Origin: Desulfovibrio cuneatus DSM 11391
GTDB lineage: Bacteria; Desulfobacterota; Desulfovibrionia; Desulfovibrionales; Desulfovibrionaceae
Reading direction: 5' to 3'
DNA: 33,931 nucleotides
Assembly: GCF_000430005.1 (NCBI RefSeq)
Contig: NZ_AUCY01000038.1
Location: 1 to 33,931 of the forward strand
The position numbers and the translations under genes are program-made. Each line of letters opens with the position of its first letter. Within the stretch, counting starts at the first letter, position 1. Positions 25,324-33,280 of this stretch are shown piece by piece. The notes under the pieces are model-generated. The model made no database searches. It saw only the letters and a list, made by a program, of their open reading frames with translations, and had not been told where the DNA came from.

Positions 25324-25527
25324 GAATACACCTTGTGTGCTTGCCTTTTCCGCTGTACTTCTTTTGTGTCCGCGCGTGGACGAGGCAGCGGAACGAACCG
25401 GGCATGGCTTAGGTGCCTGGGGGCCGTGGGCGGTAGGTCAATACCGTTCGGTGGGGCGTTGGCGCGCCCTGCCTGCCTGCTTTCCTTTTTTCTCTCTCTT
25501 CCGTTGTCAAAGAACAATTCTACGCTA

Positions 25528-25710
25528 TTATGCCACCCTTCCGGCTTTATCTTCCGCTGCTTTTTTCCAGCAGGCGTGGCATTTGGCTTCATCACCGCCG
25601 GGGCAGGTGGTGTGGCCCGGCGGGCAGGTTATTGGTGTGCTATAGTCCCAGCGTTTTGCGATTATCATATTGAGCAGGGCATCAAGCACGGCGCTATTTT
25701 TGTGTGGCAT
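25528..25710 (-). CDS. Small phage protein with cysteine pairs
   Basis: The 60-residue product contains CPPGHTTCPGGDEAKCHACW, a possible zinc-binding group. The start shares a base with the stop of the upstream gene (TAATG), indicating coupled translation. The function is unknown; it is part of the late prophage operon. Confidence 0.65.
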   Translation of the reverse strand: MPHKNSAVLDALLNMIIAKRWDYSTPITCPPGHTTCPGGDEAKCHACWKKAAEDKAGRVA

Positions 25711-25949
25711 TACTTTTGTTCCCGCATTTCCGGTGGCAGTTGCCGCCCAAGGCGTTCATTTTCAAAGCTTGCTTTACAGTGGTTAGGGTCAAAGAAAAAA
25801 AGAGAATCAATGACACGTCTGGGCCAGCTTCTTTTCCCGTTTTTTTCCCAGCGCCAGGCCCGGCTTGAGAGTGTTTCATCTGGCCAGCCACCTAAGAGAG
25901 TATTGAACAGTTGGTCAATGGCAATTAACAAAGCTTTCAGGCGGTTCAT
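25710..25949 (-). CDS. Small phage protein of unknown function
   Basis: This 79-residue protein starts MNRLKALLIAIDQLFNTLLG and continues GWPDETLSSRAWRWEKNGKR, a form I associate with conserved hypothetical proteins in phages of this kind. It begins with a short hydrophobic stretch. The ATGA overlap with the preceding fibre-assembly gene supports the start. No function is assigned. Confidence 0.75.
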   Translation of the reverse strand: MNRLKALLIAIDQLFNTLLGGWPDETLSSRAWRWEKNGKRSWPRRVIDSLFFFDPNHCKASFENERLGRQLPPEMREQK

Positions 25950-26557
25950 GCGACAGTTTCGCTTTCAGCTTCCAGCGCTGCTTTACGTTGCCCGCCAAGT
26001 TCCATGCACGTTGCCTTATGCGCCAGCGCCCCTTGCAGGTAAAGCGCCAGGAACTCTTGCGGGGTGAGTGTAAGCCGCACAAGCTGGCGGGTTGTGTTGT
26101 CTTCTGCATCTTTTGCATGCTCCCAGCCGTTCCAGGTAACGCTTTGGGGTACGCCGGGCACGCCCATGGTGGCCAGTGTTGCCGCGTTGGCGGTATCGGC
26201 AAAGTTTTGCTGGTCTTCCAGTTTGTAGGAAAAATGCAGCGTTTTGCCATTGATGTCATAAGGAAAACCAGCAAGGATGGCGGTGGATGTTTCGGCATCA
26301 ATTTGGGCAAGCTGTTCTGCCAGTGTTTGCGACGGGGTAAGTTCGCCAAGGGGCAAACCATAGAATACCAATGCATCCTGCAAGCCGTGCAGGGTTCTTT
26401 GCCCTTCAGCATCTACGGGGCTTGGGGGAATTTGCGACAGGCCAGTGGCTTTGGCCCAGGCTTGTGCCACTGCTGCATCTACAAATGAGCTGGCAGCGGT
26501 AGACCACACGCGGCCATCTGGCAGTTGCCAGTACCAAGCTTCTTTTACAAAATCCAT
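25946..26557 (-). CDS. Tail fibre assembly protein (DUF4376-like)
   Basis: This 203-residue protein starts MDFVKEAWYWQLPDGRVWST. The C-terminal half has the DUF4376-like pattern INGKTLHFSYKLEDQQNF, then TWNGWEHAKDAEDNTTRQLV, then LTPQEFLALYLQGALAHKAT. Such proteins commonly follow tail fibre genes and help fold or attach the fibre. AAGGAG precedes ATG 26557 and lies at the fibre stop, 11 bases away; the in-frame start at 26584 is within the fibre gene and less likely. Confidence 0.8.
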   Translation of the reverse strand: MDFVKEAWYWQLPDGRVWSTAASSFVDAAVAQAWAKATGLSQIPPSPVDAEGQRTLHGLQDALVFYGLPLGELTPSQTLAEQLAQIDAETSTAILAGFPYDINGKTLHFSYKLEDQQNFADTANAATLATMGVPGVPQSVTWNGWEHAKDAEDNTTRQLVRLTLTPQEFLALYLQGALAHKATCMELGGQRKAALEAESETVA

Positions 26558-26568
26558 ATTCCAACTCC

Positions 26569-28026
26569 TTACGAATAAATACAATATTGGTTTGCAGGCA
26601 CGGTGCCCGCAACGTTACCGGGCAAAAAATTAGCCCCACGTCCACCGGAATAAATGTGCGACGCTGGCCCCATAAAAAAACGTATGCCCGTGAAAGCACC
26701 GGTAAATGTGGCTAAATAGGTGTGGCACGTTGTAAATACTGAAAAATCACTAATTGCTACAAAGCATTTGGCAGAACCAGTTACATCAAATGAATCCCAT
26801 AAAATAGCTACTGCGGCGTAGGCTAACGAGAAAACACTTTCGGTGAAAGCGCCCGAAATTTTTGTGTTGCCATACAATGATATTTCCGCAGACCGTGCGC
26901 GGAGACAAATGCGCGAGGGGCCTACAAAGTGGCAACCAACAAAGGACAAGGACGCATAGTAATAAGCTCCCACCATGGCTATGGTTGTATCCCCTGCCAC
27001 TGTTACATTTTTAAACGTTACGTTCATTGCCGCCAGTGCATAAATAGTGAAGTCATCCCTGCTGGCGGTAATTTTTGTACTGTCTGCATTTTCCCCTTGA
27101 AAAACCAGAGAGGTAAAACCCATGCTACTGTGCGCACCAAGCACAATAGATTCTGTGTATATCCCGACCCCAATAACGATTGTGGCAGAATAGATACCCA
27201 GCCCATTATATTGCCCCAGAATTACTAGTGCCCGTGTAATTGTCGCGACAGCCCCCGCAGGCGTGTTTTTCAACCCGTTATTTGTATTGTTGCCATCCTT
27301 GCGCACGTAGATAACTACATCGGCAGACAACGGAATACTAGCAGGACGCCATTCCGTTTTACCACCCAAGCTGGCAAGATAGGTGTTGTCTGGGCCGGGT
27401 TGAAAACCCAGTGTAAGGTCTTTACTTAAAACACCACCCCCTGTGAGAGGTGCCGTGGTCTTTATTTCGCGGATTTGCGGGACGTATTTTTTACCACAAG
27501 CCTCTTGCACAGGCGCGTGGGAGTCTGGCGCTTCATTATGGGCCTTGATGATGACGTAAGCGAATTTATCTACATATTCCCGGCTGGCCATGACGATGGC
27601 GGGGTCTATCTTCAGGGTGGTTTTTTCCGCGTTGGTGTGTTCCACCATGAACCGGCCCCGCATTTCCACCCCGGCCCCGTTATCTACTGTGGGCTTGTAG
27701 CTTTCCGGGTAGTTGCCCACGGCCAGCATGGTGCCTGCGGCATCGAACAGGCCCACCTCACGCACGGTGAAGCCGCCCACGGCGTGGGGAATGTACATTT
27801 CCACCACCACAATGCGCGGGTTATCCTTGTCTACATCCACCAGAATGGGTTCACCGCGCCACACTTCACGCGCAAGTTTTGTCCAGTTTTCCGCTGGTTG
27901 CACGGGCTGGCCAGCACCGTCGCCCACGGCGGCAAAGGCGTAGGCCACGCTGGGGCCGCCTGCGCCTGCACGGGCATAGGCGGCAAGGCCAGCTTCTGTG
28001 AGCAGCATGTAGTATTCTTGTGCCAT
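26569..28026 (-). CDS. Phage tail fibre with beta-helix receptor-binding part
   Basis: This 485-residue fibre has an N-terminal particle-binding domain at 1-150 of the P2 H / DUF3751 type (AQEYYMLLTEAGLAAYARAG, GGFTVREVGLFDAAGTMLAV, EHTNAEKTTLKIDPAIVMAS). A short linker follows, then from about 235 a parallel beta-helix-like region: DVVIYVRKDGNNTNNGLKNT, ITRALVILGQYNG, MNVTFKNVTVAGD. This resembles pectate-lyase folds and suits binding or cutting a surface glycan. AAGGAG lies upstream. A family B repeat sits between it and gene I. Confidence 0.9.
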   Translation of the reverse strand: MAQEYYMLLTEAGLAAYARAGAGGPSVAYAFAAVGDGAGQPVQPAENWTKLAREVWRGEPILVDVDKDNPRIVVVEMYIPHAVGGFTVREVGLFDAAGTMLAVGNYPESYKPTVDNGAGVEMRGRFMVEHTNAEKTTLKIDPAIVMASREYVDKFAYVIIKAHNEAPDSHAPVQEACGKKYVPQIREIKTTAPLTGGGVLSKDLTLGFQPGPDNTYLASLGGKTEWRPASIPLSADVVIYVRKDGNNTNNGLKNTPAGAVATITRALVILGQYNGLGIYSATIVIGVGIYTESIVLGAHSSMGFTSLVFQGENADSTKITASRDDFTIYALAAMNVTFKNVTVAGDTTIAMVGAYYYASLSFVGCHFVGPSRICLRARSAEISLYGNTKISGAFTESVFSLAYAAVAILWDSFDVTGSAKCFVAISDFSVFTTCHTYLATFTGAFTGIRFFMGPASHIYSGGRGANFLPGNVAGTVPANQYCIYS

Positions 28027-28053
28027 GATGGCGATACTCCTTGTATTCAGTTA

Positions 28054-28219
28054 TTATATGGGGAGGCTCTGCCTCCCCATTCCCCACCGCCAAGGGCATG
28101 ATGCCCTTGGAACCCGCATCCGCGTTTACTTTCCCGCGTTGCGGGAGAGTAAACGTAAATGGGGGTCAAGGGGAATCATTCCCCTTGCTGGGGGTTTGGG
28201 GGACAGGGTCCCCCAAGAG
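28054..28219 (+). repeat. Multi-hairpin repeat, family B copy 3
   Basis: Same order as copy 2: GGGGAGGCTCTGCCTCCCC, CCAAGGGCATGATGCCCTTGG, central GTTTACTTTCCCGC-GTT-GCGGGAGAGTAAAC, CAAGGGGAATCATTCCCCTTG, GGGGGACAGGGTCCCCC. It lies antisense inside the tail operon and overlaps the last 14 codons of gene I. Confidence 0.85.
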
Positions 28220-28946
28220 TAGCTAAAGGTTGAATTGTGTAGATATTCCACGCCTGCCAGCCAAGGTGCAGATAGGTGGAATTGTGTGCTGTACGAATAG
28301 GCCGCACCCAGGGGGCAATGGTGACCACCTGGCCTGCCACCATAGCGGCGGCAATGTACAGTGTGGCTTTGGGTTTCAATATCAGGGTGCTGGATTCCAA
28401 AATGCTTTTGGCGGGTTTTGTGGTGTTCAGCACCCATTTAATGAGTTCATAGTCTTCATCCGTTATGGGGTATTCCCCGCCAAATTCACACCGGAAGTGC
28501 GCCCACAGGGCTTCTTCGCCCTCTTCCGCCCTATTAATGATGACGCTGCCGGTGTAGCCGTAGTGGGCCAAAATTTGGGGCATGCCTAGGGTGCGGCCTG
28601 CCAGTTTGTGCCAGGCCATGGCCGCGCATACCCTGCGCCGCCACATTTCTTCTGTTTCCCGCCAGTGGCGGGTAAGGCCACGGGCAGCGCCAAAGCGGTC
28701 TACATATTCTTTTTCACACGTTGCCGGGTTCCACTGGTTCACGAACCAACGCACGTCTGCCAGCACGTGGTCTGCGGCGCTGGCAATGCCCGCGCACAGG
28801 CAGGCAATGGGGCCGCCCATGAGCAGGAAAGGCCAGCGCAACACGGTGCAGAACCACTGCCAGAAGAACGGTGGTATGGGCAGGGCTGGCAGGGGCAAGC
28901 CCTGGGGTGTAGCACCCTGGGTGACGTTGCCGGGTGGAATGGCCAT
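28176..28946 (-). CDS. Baseplate/tail protein I (Mu gp48 / P2 I-like)
   Basis: The 256-residue wedge protein contains WFVNQWNPATCEKEYVDRFG, then ALGLTRHWRETEEMWRRR-type sequence (ARGLTRHWRETEEMWRRR), then LGMPQILAHYGYTGSVIINR and the WAHFRCEF segment typical of tail protein I. The start at 28946 shares one base with the J stop (TAATG), indicating coupled translation. The last 14 residues (TLGGPCPPNPQQGE) and the stop codon are encoded by a family B repeat, so the native C-terminus was probably replaced. Confidence 0.88.
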   Translation of the reverse strand: MAIPPGNVTQGATPQGLPLPALPIPPFFWQWFCTVLRWPFLLMGGPIACLCAGIASAADHVLADVRWFVNQWNPATCEKEYVDRFGAARGLTRHWRETEEMWRRRVCAAMAWHKLAGRTLGMPQILAHYGYTGSVIINRAEEGEEALWAHFRCEFGGEYPITDEDYELIKWVLNTTKPAKSILESSTLILKPKATLYIAAAMVAGQVVTIAPWVRPIRTAHNSTYLHLGWQAWNIYTIQPLATLGGPCPPNPQQGE

Positions 28947-30118
28947 TACTGCTGCACCATGCCTGCGGTAAGGGTGAGGCTGGCCAGGGCCACCAGGCCG
29001 TCTTGGGGCACGGCAACCACATCTGCCGGGGTTTGCCACACCAGGCGCTTGAGCCCGGCCACCTTGCCAATGCAGGCGGCCACGGCTTTATCCCGCGTAA
29101 AATCTTCACCAATGCCAAAGGTAGGCACGTCTTCCATGTTGCTGCCACTGCCGGGAAAGAGCGCCCGCAAGCGGTTTTCCACTTCCTGCTTGCCAGTTTC
29201 CGGGCTGCCGGAAGAAAATTCTGCATGCAGGAGCAAGGCCACGGGCACTTCCACCGGGGCTTTGACCAGCCAGCGGTCGTTGACGGGAATTTTGTGGGCA
29301 ATGGAGGCCCGCACCTTTTCCAGCAACGATTCTGTGGGAATGCCTGCGGTGCCCCGCACCACTACGTCTACGGTGCCTTCGCCGCGTGGGTGCTGGTCCA
29401 GAATTTCCGCCGTGAGGACGGCGGGCACGGCCAGCGCCCACGATTTATAGGCAGCCGCTGTGCAGCCTGCCTTTTCCAGCCAGGCCAGCACATAGCGTTC
29501 CTGCAATTGGGCGTCTGTTTCCGTATTGGCCCCTTCTTCTTGCAGCCAGTCTTCGGTATTGTTCACGCCTGCAATGCCGGGAATGTGGGTGGAAATTTCG
29601 CAAATTTGCCCGGCGGTGGCGTTGGCAGCCTGGCCGTATTCTTCCGCCTGCACCGGCACGGCCACGGTTTCTTCCCCGTTTGGCAGCACGGCTTCGCCTT
29701 GGGTGATGTAGCGGTAGACGTTGCCCCGGCCATCGGGCCGGGTACGAACGATGCGCCCGGCGGGAATGCGGATGTTGCCGGTTACCCCTGGGGCGCGGGA
29801 AAACAGCACATGCCCGCTGGCGCGGGTGGCTTCCCGCCGTTCCAGGGTAACCTGGTCGGCATGCAGGTTCAGCCAGTCACCTTCGGCCTGCAAGGGGAAT
29901 GCCTGGGGCAGGCTGCGGCGCAAAAATTCGTAAAAGGCCCACAGCACCCAGGCGTAAATTTCTAAAAGGCCGCGCACGATGCCTGCATTAAGGTTGAGCC
30001 GGGCAGGCAGCCAGCCTTTGTTCTGGTAGTCTTCATGCACTTCTTGCACATGGGAAAAAACCAGTTCCCGGCATTCTTCCAGGGTTTTATGGACGGGCAC
30101 TTGGGCGGGGGTTCGCAT
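28946..30118 (-). CDS. Baseplate assembly protein J (gp47-like)
   Basis: This 390-residue baseplate wedge protein shows DWLNLHADQVTLERREATRA, then GHVLFSRAPGVTGNIRIPAG and VRTRPDGRGNVYRYITQGEA, a sequence pattern typical of baseplate J. GIAGVNNTEDW and TDAQLQERYVLAWLEKAGCT follow, then the gp47-type AEILDQHPRGEGTVDVVVRG. The start overlaps W by 32 bases, with GGAG upstream. Confidence 0.93.
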   Translation of the reverse strand: MRTPAQVPVHKTLEECRELVFSHVQEVHEDYQNKGWLPARLNLNAGIVRGLLEIYAWVLWAFYEFLRRSLPQAFPLQAEGDWLNLHADQVTLERREATRASGHVLFSRAPGVTGNIRIPAGRIVRTRPDGRGNVYRYITQGEAVLPNGEETVAVPVQAEEYGQAANATAGQICEISTHIPGIAGVNNTEDWLQEEGANTETDAQLQERYVLAWLEKAGCTAAAYKSWALAVPAVLTAEILDQHPRGEGTVDVVVRGTAGIPTESLLEKVRASIAHKIPVNDRWLVKAPVEVPVALLLHAEFSSGSPETGKQEVENRLRALFPGSGSNMEDVPTFGIGEDFTRDKAVAACIGKVAGLKRLVWQTPADVVAVPQDGLVALASLTLTAGMVQQ

Positions 30119-30560
30119 TTTTCAGTATCTCCATAACCAGGGTGCCGTTGTGTTCTGCCACGCGCAGCATGAGGAGCTGCGGGTGGGGTTCTTCCACCAG
30201 GGTAAATTCAAGGGCCAGGTCCACGCCTTCGTGGTTCCAGCCTTGTACGGTGCAGCGGGCGGTGCCGGGCTGCACATGGGGGTCGATGTTGGTGCGGGTT
30301 TCCACTTCCACGCACAGGGCGGCGCGGGTGGTGGGGGTGGATTCTTCACGTATCCACATGAGGGTGAGGGAGCCGAAGTCGACATCGTAGAACAGGTTGC
30401 CGAGGAGCACGAACAGGCGCAGGGCCACCATTTGCACGGCGCATTCACAGCCTTCCACCAGCACCAGCTCGCCGTTGGCGGCGACGGAAGCCTGGAAGTT
30501 GTTGCCAACGGCGATGTCGGCACCGAAGAGGTGGGCGGGGTGTGCTGGTGTGTTGTTCAT
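30087..30560 (-). CDS. Baseplate protein W/gp46 (gp25-like)
   Basis: The 157-residue product has the N-terminal GADIAVGNNFQASVAANGEL, then ALRLFVLLGNLFYDVDFGSL, and a C-terminal strand-rich part, matching the W/gp46 baseplate wedge group by content and by its place before J. No ribosome binding site is visible before the ATG (the leader reads CTCTCCCCCC). The repeat block that starts about 60 bases upstream may have displaced the original leader. Confidence 0.78.
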   Translation of the reverse strand: MNNTPAHPAHLFGADIAVGNNFQASVAANGELVLVEGCECAVQMVALRLFVLLGNLFYDVDFGSLTLMWIREESTPTTRAALCVEVETRTNIDPHVQPGTARCTVQGWNHEGVDLALEFTLVEEPHPQLLMLRVAEHNGTLVMEILKNANPRPSARP

Positions 30561-30627
30561 GGGGGGAGAGTAAAAGAAACGGCAGGGAAAGGCAGGGGCG
30601 CGGCGGGGAATATGGGAGGAAATGGAG

Positions 30628-30855
30628 GTGGGGAAGGTTGTGCTTCTGGATTGCAGGGGGAAAACTAGCCTTTTTTACGCAGACTTCGTTGGCGGCGAAT
30701 TTTCCTGCGGGGCAGTATTTATATACAGCCCCTTGAAAAATCCACCGCCGCCTCGTCTGCGCAAAAAATTCTATCATTTCCCCCCTGCCATCCAGAGAGT
30801 ACCCCCCCGGCAAGACCGCGAAGCGCGGCCCTTGCCGGGTTTTAAGGTGGCTTCG
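30628..30855 (+). repeat. Inverted repeat arm beside the spike gene (left)
   Basis: Runs such as AAGGTTGTGCTTCTGGATTG, GGCAGTATTTATATACAGCC and TCTATCATTTCCCCCCTGCC are found inverted at 32040-32272. By eye the identity is above 90 percent over roughly 230 bases. Together with a family A element it fills the 30561-31040 gap between W and the spike gene. No gene is seen in this gap. Confidence 0.85.
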
Positions 30856-30912
30856 CGTGGAGAATAATAATTCGTGCGCGGTGTTTTGACTACTTTCTAA
30901 GCCGGGCACTAG

Positions 30913-31038
30913 GAAAACGTTCAGTTTTTGTGTTTGGCAAGGCGCGAGTTTTTTTGGAAACAGGAGTGGACTCTTCCGTCCTCGACTGTTTTCAAAAAAG
31001 CAAAGCAACGCCGCCAAACGCAAAAAATGGATGTTTTC
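30913..31038. repeat. Family A hairpin element touching the spike stop codon
   Basis: Ends GAAAACGTTCAGTTTTTGTG and GCCAAACGCAAAAAATGGAT. The inside is a long hairpin: CGAGTTTTTTTGGAAACAGG facing GACTGTTTTCAAAAAAGC. The right end lies two bases from the spike gene stop at 31041. Confidence 0.7.
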
Positions 31039-31040
31039 CC

Positions 31041-31793
31041 CTACCCGCATCCGGTACACCCCACAACCTTGCCATGAATACCCCCGGAAACGGTGAGGCT
31101 GCCGCTAATGCTGACATTGCCTGCCACCGTTTGTGGGCCTGTTAAGCTGTAGCTGCCCTCGTGGGTGCGGTGGCTTCTTTCATTCGTGGTGCCAATGCCG
31201 CCGTTTTCCCCGGTGCTGGTTTGGTTGCCAATGATGTTAATTTGCGGGGCCTGCGCCGTTATTTCGCTGCCGGATTTGATAACGGTGTTTTTGCCTGTTT
31301 CAATGGTGGTATTGTTGCCCACCTTCACCACCCAGTCTTTGCCAGCTTCATCTTCCACATTGGTGGGGGTAAGGGTAAGCACCTTATGTTTTTTATCAAT
31401 TTTAATGTGCACGCCCGGTTCTTGCTGGATAATGAATTCCGTCAATTCCGCTGCCGGGGCCTGCTGGTTGTACCAGCGAATGTGCATGATGAAGGGATAG
31501 CTTGGGTCGCCGTCCAGGTAGCCCACAATGCAGTAGGTGCCCACGGCAGGCGGGCACACAACGCCCCGGTTTTCCCCGCCCCACAGAATGGGCAGTTCCA
31601 GCTTGGGCAGCACGGGTTCTGTGGTGTCGTCGCTTTCATCGTTACGCAGGGGCTGGACGTCGGCAAACCACTGGCCACCTTCTGATGCGTAAGCTGCCAC
31701 GATGCGCCCCTTGCGGGGCATGCGGTAGTATTTGCGCAGGTCTGGCTGGCACAGTTCCACTAGTCGCTTCATGCGGGCGCGTAAGTCTGGCAT
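31041..31793 (-). CDS. Baseplate spike protein V/gp45-like
   Basis: This 250-residue membrane-piercing spike has an N-terminal OB-fold region (YYRMPRKGRIVAAYASEGGQ, then CPPAVGTYCIVGYLDGDPSY) and a repetitive beta-helix (VVKVGNNTTIETGKNTVIKS, then GNVSISGSLTVSGGIHGKV). The C-terminus VVGCTGCG lacks the HxH metal site seen in P2-like tips, but has two cysteines. It follows the hub gene, as gp45 follows gp44 in Mu. AAGGA precedes the ATG. Inverted repeats flank the gene on both sides. Confidence 0.88.
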   Translation of the reverse strand: MPDLRARMKRLVELCQPDLRKYYRMPRKGRIVAAYASEGGQWFADVQPLRNDESDDTTEPVLPKLELPILWGGENRGVVCPPAVGTYCIVGYLDGDPSYPFIMHIRWYNQQAPAAELTEFIIQQEPGVHIKIDKKHKVLTLTPTNVEDEAGKDWVVKVGNNTTIETGKNTVIKSGSEITAQAPQINIIGNQTSTGENGGIGTTNERSHRTHEGSYSLTGPQTVAGNVSISGSLTVSGGIHGKVVGCTGCG

Positions 31794-31822
31794 GGTATTC
31801 CTTTTATTCTTTGTTGCTTACT

Positions 31823-31851
31823 TGGGGAGGCTCTGCCTCCCCAAACCCGAC
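31823..31851 (+). repeat. Family B fragment
   Basis: TTGGGGAGGCTCTGCCTCCC followed by CAAACCC: only the first hairpin of family B, directly upstream of the spike gene. It is followed by family D sequence. Confidence 0.6.
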
Positions 31852-31859
31852 CTTCTCCA

Positions 31860-31955
31860 CTCCTGCTGCGGGATATATGCTTCGGCGGCAAAGCCGCCTT
31901 CGCCCCGCCTTGTCGTTCCACGGCTCGCTACGCTCGCGACTGCCGTCGGCTTTAG
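31860..31955 (-). repeat. Family D repeat
   Basis: On the minus strand it reads AAGCCGACGGCAGTCGCGAG, then CATAGCGAGCCGTGGAACGA-like sequence (here CGTAGCGAGCCGTGGAACGA) and GGCGGCTTTGCCGCCGAAGC. It matches the modules at 10723-10800 and 15837-15912. Confidence 0.7.
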
Positions 31956-31993
31956 GAAAGGGTGCTTTAGCAACGACCTAAAAATGAGGCTCG

Positions 31994-32303
31994 GAAAAAG
32001 TTCAGTATTTTGGTGTGGCAAGGTGCTTGTTTTTATGGGCGAAGCCACCCTAAAACCCGGCAAGGGCCGCGCTTCGCGGTTTTGCCGGGGGGGTACTCTC
32101 TGGATGGCAGGGGGGAAATGATAGAATTTTTGTGTGCAGGCAAGGCGGCGGCGGATTTTTCAAGGGGCTGTATATAAATACTGCCCTGAAGGAAAATTCG
32201 CCGCCAACGCCGCCTGCACCAAAAAGGCTAGTTTTTCTCCTGCAATCCAGAAGCACAACCTTCCCCCACCCAACGTCGCCAAACGGAACAAATGGACGTT
32301 TCC
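31994..32303. repeat. Family A element carrying the right inverted repeat arm
   Basis: Left end GGAAAAAGTTCAGTATTTTG with TGTGGCAAGG; right end CGTCGCCAAACGGAACAAAT plus GGACGTTTCC. The right end touches the stop codon of the hub gene at 32304. The interior (32040-32272) is the inverted partner of 30628-30855. With the family D and B pieces it fills the 31794-32303 gap. Confidence 0.75.
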
Positions 32304-33119
32304 CTAATATCTGCCATGCTCTGTGCCATACCATAAAAACGTGCGGGCCTTGTGCCCTGTGACCTCGTGGCGCACACGTTGTGCCCGGTACAGGCCGGAC
32401 ACGCCCCTATACATATCTTGCAGCCGGAACTGGTGACTATGGCGCATATGGGGCAGCAAGAATGTTTCCACCTGGCCAAGGGCGGCTGCGTCGGTGGCGG
32501 GGCTATGCACAATAAGGTTGCCGCCGGTGACAACTCCGGGCACGCTGGTTTGGTCCGGGGCGTCCATGTCGCCCCAGTGGGCCGTGCCGGTACTGTCCAT
32601 AAACAGGGCCCAGCGGCTGGTATCAATGGCAAAGGCTTGCTGGCAGGTAAGTTCCAGCTTTTCCGCAATTTGCCACACGTTCTCATTACTTACGGCAAAA
32701 CGCGGCAAGGTGCAGCCGGGGGCGTTGATAGTGCCGGGCACAATGCCTGCTGCCGAAAGCACCCGGCGCAAGATGGCTTCCGGCGTTTCGTGCATCCAGG
32801 CTTCGGTAAAGCGTTTACGGGCAAAGGCGGCATCTGCTGCCACCAGCCCCAGTTCCACCTGGTGCTGTGTGCCGGGGCGTACCCATGTTACTTCCGCCTG
32901 CCAGCAGCCTGGCGCTTCCCCCCTGTAGCCCATGACCACCGTAACGGCATTGCCCTTGCTGATGCGTTGTATTTCTTCCCCTGTGGGGTCTGGCAGGGTA
33001 AGGCCACCACGGGTAAGGGGGCAGCGCCGGATACTTTCCAGCCAGAAGCTGGGCAGGCGCAGATATTCTTTCCCGGCGGCTATTGCGCTGGTTTGGATAC
33101 CGTCAATAGTTATTTGCAA
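32304..33119 (-). CDS. Tail hub protein D (Mu gp44 / gp27-like)
   Basis: The 271-residue hub links tail tube and spike. Features: an N-terminal QITIDGIQTSAIAAGKEYLR, central TPEAILRRVLSAAGIVPGTI, then NENVWQIAEKLELTCQQAFA (typical of the late control D hub region), and C-terminal HSHQFRLQDMYRGVSGLYRA. The start is a TTG at 33119, 7 bases after AAGGAG; no ATG is suitable. The neighbouring spike gene follows on the same strand. Confidence 0.87.
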   Translation of the reverse strand: MQITIDGIQTSAIAAGKEYLRLPSFWLESIRRCPLTRGGLTLPDPTGEEIQRISKGNAVTVVMGYRGEAPGCWQAEVTWVRPGTQHQVELGLVAADAAFARKRFTEAWMHETPEAILRRVLSAAGIVPGTINAPGCTLPRFAVSNENVWQIAEKLELTCQQAFAIDTSRWALFMDSTGTAHWGDMDAPDQTSVPGVVTGGNLIVHSPATDAAALGQVETFLLPHMRHSHQFRLQDMYRGVSGLYRAQRVRHEVTGHKARTFLWYGTEHGRY

Positions 33120-33135
33120 GTATGTTCTCCTTGCG

Positions 33136-33258
33136 GAAACGCTGAGTTATTCCGTTTGGCGGCGTTGCTTGCTTTTTTTGAAGCGGGGCAGGACCAAAGA
33201 GTCCAGCACCCGCTTCCAAAAAAGCTCGCGCCTTGCCAAACGAAAAACTGAGCGTTTC
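33136..33258. repeat. Family A element, shortest clean copy
   Basis: Ends GAAACGCTGAGTTATTCCGT and CCAAACGAAAAACTGAGCGT TTC are near-perfect inverted repeats. Inside, GCTTTTTTTGAAGCGGGGCA faces GTGCTGG...CCCGCTTCCAAAAAAGC, so the whole 123 bases can fold into one hairpin with T/A-runs. It fills the gap between the hub and the tail protein genes. Confidence 0.85.
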
Positions 33259-33280
33259 TAAATTCAGTCAATTTTTGTCG

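Noticed and set aside
25221-25595. Minus-strand frame of 124 residues overlapping Com
   Set aside because: Com in another frame has clear zinc-finger pairs and a ribosome binding site; this frame is Pro/Arg/Lys-rich without features.
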